From Chrysochromulina tobinii (lineage: Eukaryota; Haptophyta; Prymnesiales; Chrysochromulinaceae), in assembly GCA_001275005.1 (NCBI GenBank), contig JWZX01002646.1, positions 1-43,915 of the forward strand: 43,915 bases of DNA, read 5' to 3'. A model generated the notes under the pieces. It saw nothing but the letters and a program-made list of their open reading frames with translations, did no database searches and had not been told where the DNA came from. A program made the translations under genes and the position numbers. Shown here piece after piece: positions 28,250 to 37,831 of this stretch (position 1 is the first letter of the stretch; every line of letters starts with the position of its first letter).

Positions 28250-28636
28250 GCGTTAAGTTGCGCGGGAGCGCGGCGGTGGCGCTCGGAGCTTGGGACGCAC
28301 GACAGAAAGAGCTGTGAGCGTACTTCCAAATTTGGGAGACGCTCGTGCAAGCAAGATGCGCGCGCCGCCCGTCGCGCTTATTAGTCGCGTGACGTGAGAG
28401 AGGAGGTCGCGCGTCGTATGTGGTCATGCGTTGATAGGGTTGTGGTTGTGATTGTGGTTTTGCGGGTTTCCGGAACCTTACGCTTACCGGTCCCCCCGGT
28501 GTCTTTTTACCGGAACCGCGACGACAATTTTATGCGCGTCGAGACTCGTGTCGACCGCCTTTTATACGCGCCGCCCAGGTGCGCCCGCCGAGCGGCGAGC
28601 AGGATTGATTGACTCACGTGACCGACTGGAACTTTC
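28250..28636. promoter_or_regulatory. Divergent promoter region, polycystin / MAPKK
   Basis: These 387 bp separate two divergent start codons. It includes a T/G-rich stretch (28430-28470, gttgtggttgtgattgtggt). No TTCACA doublet in sense orientation is present for either gene. Confidence 0.5.
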
Positions 28637-29809
28637 ATGAACTTTGAGTTCGTCCTTGTTGTGAATGTGAAGTGTGCAAGTAAATCCATGAAACCGCTTT
28701 TCTCCCAAGCACGGCGGCCGCATTTCTTCTCTCCCCTCATGATGCCCCCGCCGGGCATGAGTATTCAATTGGATGGCTCCGGCCCGATCGACATGCAGAT
28801 GGACCAGCCCTCCTTCACTCTCAGCCAGTCGGGCACGTTTGTCAAGGAGGACTTTGTGATCAACCGGCAGGGCATCGCGGCCGTTGGCGGCACCGAGGTG
28901 GCCCGTGTGGTTGGGCTTCGCCTGCAGGACTTGCAGCTGCTGGAAGTGCTTGGCAAGGGCGCATCGTCGCTGGTGCGCCGCGCCGTGCATACGCCATCCC
29001 AGACAGAGCTCGCTGTCAAGGTGATCAACGTCTTCGACAAGGACAAGCGCGACCAGCTGCTGCGTGAGCTGCGTACGCTGTACAGCTCCGCGTTCCCGTG
29101 GCTCGTCTCATTTCACGACTGCCTGTATGACGAGGGCGCCATGTACATCGTCCTCGAGTACATGGACGGCGGCTCGCTCGCGGACGTGCTGATCGCGACG
29201 CAGCTGACTGGCAGTGGCGCGCCGAGCGAGCTTGTGCTCGGGCGGATTGCCGCGAAAACGCTCGCAGGGCTCAACTATCTGCACCGCGAACGGCACCAGG
29301 TGCACCGCGATATCAAGCCTGGCAACATCCTGCTCAACTCGCGAGGCGAGATCAAAATCTCCGACTTTGGGCTCTCGGCGGAGCTCGATTCGACGAAGGA
29401 GATGTGCGCGACCTTCATCGGCACGCACGCGTACATGTCGCCCGAGCGGCTGGGTGGCAAGCCGTACTCGTTCGCGTCGGACATCTGGTCCCTCGGCATC
29501 ACCCTGATCGAGTGCGCCATCGGACAGTTCCCCTACACGGCGTACAACGGCAACAATTACTTCGTGCTTCTCTCACAGATTCTCAACGACCCTCCGCCCA
29601 GCCTCCCGGACGCCTTCTCACCCGAGTTCCGCGACCTAGTGCTCCAGTGCCTAACCAAGGACGCGGAACAGCGCCCCTCGGCCGAGGACCTCCTCAAGCA
29701 CCCCTTCATCGCCATGCACGACGAGAGCCTGAGCCCTCTTGATATGGCCGAGTGGGTCAAAATCTGCACACAGATGCGGAAGGATGCGGAGATCATGCCT
29801 CCATCTTAG
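28637..29809 (+). CDS. MAP kinase kinase (MAPKK/MEK), plant-like
   Basis: The protein has 390 residues from the first in-frame ATG; Mets at 28688, 28739 and 28742 are alternatives, and 28739 would give a typical MKK N-terminus. The segment LSQSGTF followed by VINRQGI matches the start of plant MKK1/6-type kinases. Kinase motifs are complete: GKGASSLV, AVKVI with Lys128, HRDIKPGN with Asp225, and SDFGLSA with Asp243. The activation loop DSTKEMCATF keeps the plant spacing S/T-x5-S/T, followed by GTHAYMSPERL. It should phosphorylate MAP kinases on Thr and Tyr after activation by a MAPKKK. No C-terminal NTF2-like domain is present. The kinase domain has no visible introns. Confidence 0.93.
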   Translation: MNFEFVLVVNVKCASKSMKPLFSQARRPHFFSPLMMPPPGMSIQLDGSGPIDMQMDQPSFTLSQSGTFVKEDFVINRQGIAAVGGTEVARVVGLRLQDLQLLEVLGKGASSLVRRAVHTPSQTELAVKVINVFDKDKRDQLLRELRTLYSSAFPWLVSFHDCLYDEGAMYIVLEYMDGGSLADVLIATQLTGSGAPSELVLGRIAAKTLAGLNYLHRERHQVHRDIKPGNILLNSRGEIKISDFGLSAELDSTKEMCATFIGTHAYMSPERLGGKPYSFASDIWSLGITLIECAIGQFPYTAYNGNNYFVLLSQILNDPPPSLPDAFSPEFRDLVLQCLTKDAEQRPSAEDLLKHPFIAMHDESLSPLDMAEWVKICTQMRKDAEIMPPS

Positions 29810-30286
29810 GTGGTAGGAGGAAGACCCCACGGACGACGGACAGGGTGTGCGTGAAGGGACTTGGACGCCCATCATGGTCGTGCCCGCTCTGTATTGAATA
29901 TCAGGTGTGAATATCAGGTGTGTAGTCGCGCGGAGCCGAGGTCTCGGTGACGGTGCGCTGTTGACACGCCATCTGAGCTGGCTCGCGGCGCGCCCGGTCC
30001 CAGCTACTCCATGAGCTACTCCCAGTCCCACGGTCCCGCGGCCGCAGAGAGAGGTTTTTTCGCCGTATAGCGTCTACGTGCAAACATATCCAATCGCGTC
30101 ACGGCGTCCGGGTCCAATTGGTCAGGTCTCAGGAATCCGGATGATTCACGTTCAGCTGTAATTTCCACGCTGCCGCGATTCGTATCCGGCGGTGCGATTT
30201 GACATTTGTGATTCGTTTTAACGTGTCATGCCGGTCTGCCGTCCGGTGGGGTGGGCACCGCCGTCATGTCTCAAACTACGCCGTCT
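29810..30286. other. Convergent intergenic region
   Basis: These 477 bp between the MAPKK and helicase 3' ends contain a 14-bp direct tandem repeat (gaatatcaggtgtg, twice, about 29895-29922). I see no gene. Confidence 0.5.
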
Positions 30287-31855
30287 CTACCACTGCCTGC
30301 GAATCTTCCGACCGGTCTCGTCCGTCGCGCGGTGTGCCCTCGGCGATGCATCCTCCGACCAGCCTCGCCGTTCGCCCTTGCCAGCCGTTGGGGGCTCGAC
30401 GGCCCCATCGACGGCCCCTTCTAGGGGCGTGTTCGACTTCGCCGCATTAGTGGGCGCGCTGCCCGCACGCCCACTGCTTCGCTCGAGCGGCGTACCAGCG
30501 TGCTCTCCGGCGGTCAGCTGCCGGTACAGCTGCATCTCATACGGCTTCACCAGGGAGCTCACCAACCCCGGCTGCCCTCGCCGAGCGGTGCGACCCGCGC
30601 GGTGGATGAACGTGGTGACGTCCTTAGGAAGGTCGTAGTTGATTACGTGGCGCACGGACATGAAATCGAGCCCGCGATTGAGCACGTCCGAGCACACGAG
30701 GGTACGCACGTCGTCGTCGGCGAAGGCTTGGAGCGCAGAGGAGCGATCGGCTGCAGGCGTCTCACCGTGCACGAGGGCCATGCGGAGCGTCGGCATGCAC
30801 TCTCGGAGCAGCTCGTGGACCCTCTGAGCGCGGCGCGCACCCGAGCAGAAGATGATCTGGGCGCCCTCGGCTAGCCACGGGTCCCTCGCCGAGCGCTCGA
30901 GCAATCGCACGAGCTCTTGCGACTTGTCGCCGCGTACGAAATGGAAAGAGCGTTGGAGGGTGGGCACCAGCACACCGGGATGGCTCAAGTGGGCAACTCT
31001 CGGGAAGCAGGCGGCGATCGCCTCGGCATGCGCGGGCGCCATCGTCGCGCCCGTGAGTAGCGTCTGTAGCCGTGTCTTTTTCGGCAGCGCCTCCAGAAGC
31101 TCCGTGGCCTCGCGATTGATGCCGTCCGCCGCGTACAGCACTGCATCCGCCTCATCGATGGCCACCATCAGCAGCCGCTCAAGGGTCAAGTTGCCCTCCG
31201 ACAAGTGGTAGAGCAGCCTCGCGGGCGTCGCGATCACCAGCCTCAAGTCGCCGCTCCGCATCGCCATCTTCTGCGTCGTGAATTTCTCGCCATTGGTGAC
31301 CAGACCGATGACTGGAGGGTCAGGGAGCGCTGATGCGAGCTGCTGCGCCACGTGTGCCACCTGGCATGCGAGCTCACGCGAGGGCACCACGACGAGTGCC
31401 TCAGGCTGCGCCAGGAAGCGCATGCTCGCCGCGTCCTTGCCGCTACTTCGCATCGGACGCGGAGGCCGCGTGGTGTGAAGCCGCTGCAGCATGGGCAGCA
31501 AAAACATTAGCGTCTTCCCTGAGCCCGTCTGAGCGCAGATGTTTAGATCCTCGCCGTTGAGGGCTCTACGCAGCGCCTGTGCTTGCATGGCATTGGGCTT
31601 GAAAATGTTCATTTGCCAGCGGAGCGCCTCCTCGAGCTCTTGGCACACTAGGTCCTTGAACTTTGGTGTGCCACTGACCGCCTCCAGCTCCGCACGCTTG
31701 GCATCCGCGATGAGCGCGCTCCGCTGCTCCGCCTGCCGCTCCTTTGCTCGTTCGGCCTCTGCAATGTGTGCGATACGCTGCGCAGCTCGAAGCTCAGCGG
31801 CCCAGCGCGAAACTGCCGCGGACGAGCAGAACCGGCGCAAGGCTATCTGTCGCAT
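30287..31855 (-). CDS. DEAD-box RNA helicase, probably organellar
   Basis: The predicted protein has 522 residues with an ATG start at 31853-31855. The N-terminus (MRQIALRRFCSSAAVSR) is Arg/Ser/Ala-rich without acids, like a mitochondrial presequence, followed by a charged helix. Motifs: Q-like region near 87, Walker A AQTGSGKT (108-115), Ia PSRELA (158-163), Ib ATPAR, II DEAD (234-237), III TGAT instead of the usual SAT, V RGLDFMS, and VI HRAGRTARRG (418-427). It should unwind or remodel RNA, perhaps in organellar ribosome assembly as for the mitochondrial DEAD-box protein DDX28; this parallel is inference. The C-terminal 95 residues are low-complexity and basic. A TTCACA doublet lies 40-56 bp upstream. 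Confidence 0.92.
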   Translation of the reverse strand: MRQIALRRFCSSAAVSRWAAELRAAQRIAHIAEAERAKERQAEQRSALIADAKRAELEAVSGTPKFKDLVCQELEEALRWQMNIFKPNAMQAQALRRALNGEDLNICAQTGSGKTLMFLLPMLQRLHTTRPPRPMRSSGKDAASMRFLAQPEALVVVPSRELACQVAHVAQQLASALPDPPVIGLVTNGEKFTTQKMAMRSGDLRLVIATPARLLYHLSEGNLTLERLLMVAIDEADAVLYAADGINREATELLEALPKKTRLQTLLTGATMAPAHAEAIAACFPRVAHLSHPGVLVPTLQRSFHFVRGDKSQELVRLLERSARDPWLAEGAQIIFCSGARRAQRVHELLRECMPTLRMALVHGETPAADRSSALQAFADDDVRTLVCSDVLNRGLDFMSVRHVINYDLPKDVTTFIHRAGRTARRGQPGLVSSLVKPYEMQLYRQLTAGEHAGTPLERSSGRAGSAPTNAAKSNTPLEGAVDGAVEPPTAGKGERRGWSEDASPRAHRATDETGRKIRRQW

Positions 31856-32130
31856 GTTGACCCACCCGGGTAAAAATCGACGCGACGAGTGCGTTGTGAA
31901 TCCTGTGTGAACGACAGACGCGACGGTGCCTTGTGACTTCTAACACACAACGTGACGACTTCACGAACACTGTGCTCCTGTGGAGCGGCGACTTTGGGAA
32001 ATCATTTCCGAAAGTCGAGCACTTGAAACGGATTATTTTTTGGTTCGGCGGTTTCTGAAGTTTATTTTTAGCTACGCGGGGGGACCCAGAACTCGTTGTG
32101 CCTGAGACCCTGCCCCTCTTCTCCGTCTTG
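31856..32130. promoter_or_regulatory. Divergent promoter region, DEAD helicase / VCBS kinase
   Basis: These 275 bp lie between divergent starts. On the minus strand TTCACA occurs at 31906-31911 and 31895-31900, 40-56 bp before the helicase ATG. The kinase side holds a T-rich patch (32033-32069). The kinase frame is open upstream to a GTG at 32098, but the first ATG is 32131. Confidence 0.5.
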
Positions 32131-35100
32131 ATGTCGATGCCCAAAGGCTGGCACGACGAAGATCAAGGCCGCAGGCGCTATCCCCCCCCACGGGACTATG
32201 CGCAGGGACTCCAGCCAGACGGTCAGCCGACAGTGTTCGCACCACCCAACTGCTCGGCACGAGGGCGGGTCGGCTGCGTTGTGATGCTGCCCAGGCCGGC
32301 CCGTCCCAAGCCTGCACCAGGAGTTCGGGCTGCGCTCTTGCCGCCGGCATGCACGTTGTCCTCCGAACCGGGGTGCCTGCGCTTCCCCAAGCCGTTGGCG
32401 AGGATGGGGAACGAGCTGCTGGGCAGTGACGAAGCAGCGCTGCAGTTTGTGGGACGAAGCCTGCCGCTGCTGCCCGGGGGCAGCGCGTCCACGAGGTCGA
32501 TCGCGGCGGCGGACGTGGACGGCGACGGCGACCTCGACGTGCTGCTTGGGAACGAGGGCGTTCCCAGCCGCGTGCTGCTGAACGCGGGCGACGGCACCTT
32601 CCCGACGAGCATCGAGCTGCCTGGGGGCAATGAGGACACGTTCTCGATCGCGGCGGCGGACGTGGACGGTGACGGCGACCTCGACGTGCTGCTTGGGAAC
32701 GACGTCAGTCCCAGCCGCGTGCTGCTCAACGCGGGCGACGGCACCTTCCCGACGAGCATCGAGCTGCCCGGCGGCATCATGAACACGTATTCGATCGCGG
32801 CGGCGGACGTGGACGGCGACGGCGACCTCGACGTGCTGCTTGGGAACGACAGCAGGCCCAGCCGCGTCCTGCTCAACGCGGGCGACGGCACCTTCCCGAC
32901 GAGCATCGAGCTGCCCGGCGGCAGCGCGTACACGTTCTCGATCGCGGCGGCGGACGTGGACGGCGACGGCGACCTCGACGTGCTGCTTGGGAACAATAAG
33001 AGTCCCAGCCGCGTGCTGCTCAACGCGGGCGACGGCACCTTCCCGACGAGCATCGACCTGCCCGGGGGCAGCGCGTCCACGAGGTCGGTCGCGGCGGCGG
33101 ACGTGGACGGCGACGGCGACCTCGACGTGCTGCTTGGGAACTATGGCAGTCCCAGCCGCGTGCTGCTGAACGCGGGCGACGGCACCTTCCCGATGAGCAT
33201 CGAGCTGCCCGGTGGCATCGCATCCACGAGCTCGGTCGCGGCGGCGGACGTGGACGGCGACGGCGACCTCGACGTGCTGCTTGGGAACTATGGCAGTTCC
33301 AGAGTGCTGCTCAACGCGGGCGACGGCACCTTCCCGACGAGCATTGAGCTGCCCGGCGGCAGCGCGTCCACGTTGTCGATCGCGGCGGCGGACGTGGACG
33401 GCGACGGCGACCTCGACGTGCTGCTTGGGAACTATGGCAGTCCCAGCCGCATGCTGCTCATCGCGGGCGGTGGCACCTTCCCGACGAGCATCGAGCTGCC
33501 CGGTGGCATCGCATCCACGTTCTCGATCGCGGCGGCGGACGTGGACGGCGACGGCGACCTCGACGTGCTGCTTGGGAACGACGGCGGTCCCAGCCGCGTG
33601 CTGCTCAACGCGGGCGACGGCACCTTCCCGACGAGCATCGAGCTGCCCGGGGGCAGCGCGTCCGCGAGGTCGGTCGCGGCGGCGGACGTGGACGGCGACG
33701 GCGACCTCGACTTGCTGCTTGGAAACGACGGCGGTCCCAGCCGCGTGCTGCTGAACGTGGGCGGCGGTACCTTCCCGACGAGCATCGAGCTGCCTGGGGG
33801 CAGCGCGTCCACGAGGTCGATCGCGGCGGCGGACGTGGACGGCGACGGCGACCTCGACGTGCTGATCGGGAACTCTGGCAGTCCCAACCGCGTGCTGCTG
33901 AACGCGGGCGACGGCACCTTCCCGACGAGCATCGAGCTGCCTGGGGGCAGCGCGTCCACGAGGTCGATCGCGGCGGCGGACGTGGACGGCGACGGCGACC
34001 TCGACGTGCTGATCGGGAACTCTGGCAGTCCCAACCGCGTGCTGCTGAACGCGGGCGACGGCACCTTCCCGACGAGCATCGAGCTGCCCGGGGGCAGCGC
34101 GTCCACGAGCTCGATCGTGGCGGCGGACGTGGACGGCGACGGCGACCTCGACGTGCTGCTTGGGAACAATAACAGTCCCAGCTGCGTGCTGCTGAACGCG
34201 GGCGACGGCACCTTCCCGATGAGCATCGAGCTGCCCGGCGGCAGCACGACCACGTTGTCGATCGCGGCGGCGGACGTGGACGGCGACGGCGACCTCGACG
34301 TGCTGCTTGGGAACTATGGCAGTTCCGGCCGAGTGCTGCTGAACGCGGGCGACGGCACCTTCCCGACGAGGATCGAGCTGCCCGGTGGCAGTGAGTACAC
34401 GTTCTCGATCGCGGCGGCGGATGTGGACGGCGACGGCGACCTCGACGTGCTGCTTGGGAAGAGCCTCAGCCCAAGCCATCTGCTGCCCTTCATTAGGTGC
34501 TCTCAGCCTGGCACTGCACGCAGCCTCTTTGGCAACGGATGCGTCCGTTGCCCCGCTCCCTCCTCACGCCGAGATGACCATTTCGATGTTTGCTACGAGT
34601 GCAATGAGCACACGGAGCTGAATGTTCGCGGCGAATGCTCCCCCTGCAAGCCCGGCTACGATCGCTCCTTGGGAGGCGCCGAGTGCACTGCCTGCCCGCG
34701 CGATGAGCAGTGCCCACACGCGCCGCCGACGCCACCTGCTGCTCTGAGTGCAGCTGCGCGTGGCATGGTGGTACAACCACATGAGGTGGTAGTTCTCATG
34801 GTTGCACTTTTCGTGGTGGCCTCCATTGTTGCGCTTCTCGTGGTTCTTCTCGTGCGATTGACGCGGCTGTGTCGCAAGCGCAGACAGATGCATAAGCTGC
34901 TTGAGAAAACTGACGTGTCAATGCAAGAGCTTTCGCCCCGCCTCTCGAGTGGTTCGGGTGAAAACTCCGGCACGACAGTGCCCTCTGTGCGTTCCGACGA
35001 GCTGTCGCAGCTCGAGGTGGTGGACTTCTCGACGCTTACGATGGGCAGGCGGATCGGCCAAGGCGGCTTCGCGACCGTCTGGATTGCTCGGTGGCAGGGC

Positions 35101-36276
35101 AATGACCTCGCTATCAAGGTGCTCAACCTGGAGCATGAAAACGTCGACGCGTCAACCGCGCGTCAGGAGGTGGCCATGCTCCAGGAGGTGGCCATCCTGC
35201 GTCGCCTGCGCCACCCGTGCATCTGCCACCTCTTCGGCCACATGCAGGTCGACCAGCGTCCCGCGCTCGTCCTCGAGTACATGGCCGGCGGCTCTCTCGC
35301 CGCGTACCTCTTCAACCCAAGGTCGTCCCCCGGGGAAGCCGTCCAGGCCGGCGTCTCTTCCCTCTTGAGCGGGGGGCGCTTCTTCCGTCAACTCATCCGT
35401 CCCGTAGGCCTCAACACCGCCACAGCGCCGGTCGCGCCGCAACCGTCGCTCGCTCGCCAGCTGATGGAGCCGCCGCCACACCATCAGCCGCCACACCCAC
35501 AGCTGGCCAGCATGCTCCCGTGCGACGAGAAGATTCGCTTCGGCGTGCAGCTGGCGAGTGGGCTGTGCTTCCTCCACTCGCACGGCATCCTGCACTCCGA
35601 CGTAAAGACGGATAATGCACTGCTCGACGTGAGCCACACGGTTTGCAAGCTCTCCGACTTTGGTTTGGCGAGCCTCAGCCTGAACTACACGCGGGATCGA
35701 AACAAGGAGTACAAGGCCACAGTGGGGGGCACACTGCGTTATCTTGCGCCCGAGAGGGTGGCGGAGGTGTCGCAACGTCAGGCGCGCGAGAGCCGCGCTC
35801 GTGGCGATGGGAGTGGTGGCTACAGCGGCAGCCACAGCCTGGGCCGCGCGCTCGTCAACTTCGAGGACCGTGCGGATGTCTACGCCTTTGCGCTCTTGCT
35901 CTGGGAGCTTGCGCATCAACGCCGCTCTTTTGAGGGGATGACAGGGCTAGGAGCCTGCCGCAGCGCCTGTCGGGGGGATCGGCCAACGATCGAGCTGCCC
36001 CCGAATTACAATGCGATCGTAGCCCTCATACGTGAGTCTTGGGCGCAGCGCCCAGAGGAGCGCCCGAGCATGAGCACCGTGCTCGAGAGGCTCGAAACGT
36101 GCATGCAAGCCCTCTCGGCGACCCAAAGTGTGGCATCGACGGAGCCCTCACTTTCAGGTGGAACCTCCTCATCCAACTTTGACACCATAACCATGGCGAA
36201 TTCGGCCACGGCCAAGTTTGTTTGCGATGACTTTTTGAGTTACGTACCCGCTGACGGCGAGCACGCCGATAAATAA
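32131..36276 (+). CDS. Receptor-like protein kinase with FG-GAP/VCBS repeat array, Cys-rich module and one TM
   Basis: The predicted protein has 1381 residues from the first ATG. Residues about 123-790 are 13 full plus one partial 49-residue FG-GAP/VCBS-type repeats, each with a DVDGDGDLD calcium-binding-like loop. Next is a Cys-rich ephrin-receptor/GCC-like module (about 790-870: CYECNEHTELN, CSPCKPGYDRS, CTACP), a transmembrane helix (about 886-911, with RLCRKRR after it), and a TKL-like kinase domain (968 to about 1330). Kinase motifs: GQGGFATV, AIKVLN with Lys996, HSDVKTDN with Asp1157 (HSD replaces HRD), SDFGLAS with Asp1176, and YLAPERV. An insert of about 60 residues sits after the GGSL motif. 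The layout is that of a surface receptor kinase with an integrin-like ectodomain. No signal peptide is visible at the N-terminus, so a 5' exon may be missing. The ligand is unknown. Confidence 0.9.
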   Translation: MSMPKGWHDEDQGRRRYPPPRDYAQGLQPDGQPTVFAPPNCSARGRVGCVVMLPRPARPKPAPGVRAALLPPACTLSSEPGCLRFPKPLARMGNELLGSDEAALQFVGRSLPLLPGGSASTRSIAAADVDGDGDLDVLLGNEGVPSRVLLNAGDGTFPTSIELPGGNEDTFSIAAADVDGDGDLDVLLGNDVSPSRVLLNAGDGTFPTSIELPGGIMNTYSIAAADVDGDGDLDVLLGNDSRPSRVLLNAGDGTFPTSIELPGGSAYTFSIAAADVDGDGDLDVLLGNNKSPSRVLLNAGDGTFPTSIDLPGGSASTRSVAAADVDGDGDLDVLLGNYGSPSRVLLNAGDGTFPMSIELPGGIASTSSVAAADVDGDGDLDVLLGNYGSSRVLLNAGDGTFPTSIELPGGSASTLSIAAADVDGDGDLDVLLGNYGSPSRMLLIAGGGTFPTSIELPGGIASTFSIAAADVDGDGDLDVLLGNDGGPSRVLLNAGDGTFPTSIELPGGSASARSVAAADVDGDGDLDLLLGNDGGPSRVLLNVGGGTFPTSIELPGGSASTRSIAAADVDGDGDLDVLIGNSGSPNRVLLNAGDGTFPTSIELPGGSASTRSIAAADVDGDGDLDVLIGNSGSPNRVLLNAGDGTFPTSIELPGGSASTSSIVAADVDGDGDLDVLLGNNNSPSCVLLNAGDGTFPMSIELPGGSTTTLSIAAADVDGDGDLDVLLGNYGSSGRVLLNAGDGTFPTRIELPGGSEYTFSIAAADVDGDGDLDVLLGKSLSPSHLLPFIRCSQPGTARSLFGNGCVRCPAPSSRRDDHFDVCYECNEHTELNVRGECSPCKPGYDRSLGGAECTACPRDEQCPHAPPTPPAALSAAARGMVVQPHEVVVLMVALFVVASIVALLVVLLVRLTRLCRKRRQMHKLLEKTDVSMQELSPRLSSGSGENSGTTVPSVRSDELSQLEVVDFSTLTMGRRIGQGGFATVWIARWQGNDLAIKVLNLEHENVDASTARQEVAMLQEVAILRRLRHPCICHLFGHMQVDQRPALVLEYMAGGSLAAYLFNPRSSPGEAVQAGVSSLLSGGRFFRQLIRPVGLNTATAPVAPQPSLARQLMEPPPHHQPPHPQLASMLPCDEKIRFGVQLASGLCFLHSHGILHSDVKTDNALLDVSHTVCKLSDFGLASLSLNYTRDRNKEYKATVGGTLRYLAPERVAEVSQRQARESRARGDGSGGYSGSHSLGRALVNFEDRADVYAFALLLWELAHQRRSFEGMTGLGACRSACRGDRPTIELPPNYNAIVALIRESWAQRPEERPSMSTVLERLETCMQALSATQSVASTEPSLSGGTSSSNFDTITMANSATAKFVCDDFLSYVPADGEHADK
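32497..34480 (+). repeat. 147-bp tandem repeat array (13 full + 1 partial)
   Basis: Units of 147 bp (49 codons) start at 32497 and recur through 34405; the sixth unit is one codon shorter. Units 10 and 11 (33817-34110) are almost identical, so the array has been homogenised or expanded recently. Variation concentrates in the four or five codons after LLGN and in the codons after LPGG. Confidence 0.95.
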
Positions 36277-36972
36277 GCGCCGTCCCGGGCGATGCGTGCG
36301 GAATTGCGCTCCCAGAGAAACGCTGTCCCGGGCGCTTGCGGATGCGCAGAGCATGCGAGAGAGAGAGACAGAGAGAGAGAGGGCGCGCATGAGCGGGGGG
36401 GGCAGGGAGTGTTGGGCGCAGCGTGCAGCGGAGCGCCCGAGCAGAGCACGGTGCTCGAGAGGCTCGACACACGCATGTGAGCCTTCTCGCGGCGTTACAA
36501 CAAGACTCTCTGGCAGCGGGATCGCAAGATCGTATGTCGCCGAGCCAATGTGTGCATTGAGCATTCGGGCAACGGGTCGTCCAAAGCCGTACAGGCGCGA
36601 CGCGACGACTTCGAGCCTCTGTGAAATTGTATGAGACTAGGCGGAGGCCGACCTGCCGAGGTGTTTATTTTGCGATATTTAGTGTGCTGTGTATCGTATG
36701 GCGTATGGGCCAAGCCCGCCAGCCCGGCGCCCCCGACACGCGCCGCGGCCCGACAGAGCGACAGAGGTACGGACACGGTGGAGACCCATCCCGCTCCCCC
36801 GCATGAGAGGCGCACACACAACTCTCTCACGCACACAGGTACCCCAACTTCAGGAGGGGAGGTGGCCGTTCATGAGTTCCCAGTTCGGGGGTAGACATTG
36901 CTTCGTGCTTGGGTATTTGGCCCTTGCCGCCTCGCCACGTAATCCGTTGGCAAAGGCGAGTGATTTTTCCAT
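36277..36972. other. Convergent intergenic region with kinase relic and GA repeat
   Basis: These 696 bp follow the VCBS kinase. They contain two related ctgtcccgggcg-type segments (near 36282 and 36322), a (GA)n microsatellite at 36356-36382, and a duplicated kinase fragment at 36408-36494. The remainder to 36972 shows no gene. Confidence 0.6.
36408..36494 (+). pseudogene. Duplicated, frameshifted fragment of the upstream kinase 3' end
   Basis: The sequence ttgggcgcagcgtgcagcgg, then agcgcccgagca, then gtgctcgagaggctcga closely matches 36035-36120 inside the kinase gene (ESWAQRPEERPS to the end of the kinase lobe). A missing T after gagca breaks the frame. It is a non-functional tandem remnant. 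Confidence 0.7.
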
Positions 36973-37831
36973 TCATTCGTCATAGCCGCCCATGCGGGCG
37001 CGCCCCTCGCGCCTCGCACCCATGGCGAGTTGATGCTCAGACATGCCCATATGGCCGCCCATATGGCCGCCCATGCGGCCGCCCATGCCTCCGTACATGC
37101 CGCCTCCGTGGCCGTGCGCCATGCGACCGTAGCCGCCCATGCCGCCCATTTCGTTCATGCCGTTCATCCCGCCGTAGCCGCTCATGCCACCATAGCGCCC
37201 GCCCATGCCGCCCATGCTCATATGGCCGCCCATGCGGCCGCCCATGCCGCCCATGCCTCCGTACATGCCGCCTCCGCGGCCGTACGACATGCGATCGTAG
37301 CCGCCCATGCCGCCCATTTCGTTCATGCCGCGCATCCCGCCGTAGCCGCTCATGCCACCATAGCGCCCGCCCATGCCGCCCATGCCCATATGGCCGCCCA
37401 TGCTCATATGGCCGCCCATGCCCATATGGCCGCCCATGCGGCCGCCCATGCCGCCCATGCCTCCGTACATGCCGCCTCCGTTGCCGTACGACATGCGATT
37501 GTAGCCGCCCATGCCGCCCATTTCGTTCATGCCGCGCATGCCACCATGCTCATCTGCAAGAGGGAGAAGGGAAACAGGCAAAGCACACATGTTTGGTGAG
37601 GGGTGAGAGCCATGGGCGTGGGTTAGAGATTCCGATGGACGCACAGCGGCCGTAGCCGCCCATGTCGTAAGGCGAGGCGGTCTCGGTCGACGATCTTCCA
37701 TCGAATGTGAATGGGCTTGAGATTGCCATGGGAGGGGCACTGCGCGTCCGAGGTGTCGCCATGAGGCCGTGGCCCGTGAGCATTGAAGATGTAAGCGCCG
37801 CTGTCAGAGTATTGATGAGGAATGCGACCAT
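36973..37831 (-). CDS. Gly/Met-rich secreted repeat protein, one intron
   Basis: The predicted gene has exon 1 at 37831-37645 and exon 2 at 37553-36973, giving 255 residues. The 91-bp intron (37554-37644) has a GTGCGT donor and a pyrimidine-rich stretch ending in CTTGCAG; splicing keeps the frame (GGYGR joined to YEHGGM). The N-terminus (MVAFLINTLTAALTSSMLTG) looks like a signal peptide, followed by about 40 Ser/Pro/Thr-rich residues. The rest is repeats of GGMGG, GGHM, GGYGGM and GMNEMGGMGGY, with Arg, His and Tyr spaced through it. I do not recognise a family; composition resembles extracellular structural or matrix proteins. An alternative Met 27 codons upstream would bury the signal peptide. 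It is divergent from the type I membrane protein gene. Confidence 0.75.

Noticed and set aside
32068-34479. 803-codon minus-strand ORF across the VCBS repeats, with repeated HVEVAVAVHVRRRDR-like units
   Set aside because: It is the reverse-strand shadow of the plus-strand repeat array: the 147-bp period keeps any open frame open. The plus frame has the calcium-loop motifs and continues into the Cys-rich, TM and kinase domains.
36909-37655. 248-codon plus-strand ORF rich in Cys, Arg and Pro (CRPCRPCLRTCRLRGR type)
   Set aside because: It is antisense to the Gly/Met repeats. The minus strand has a signal peptide, a good intron and a continuous repeat domain.
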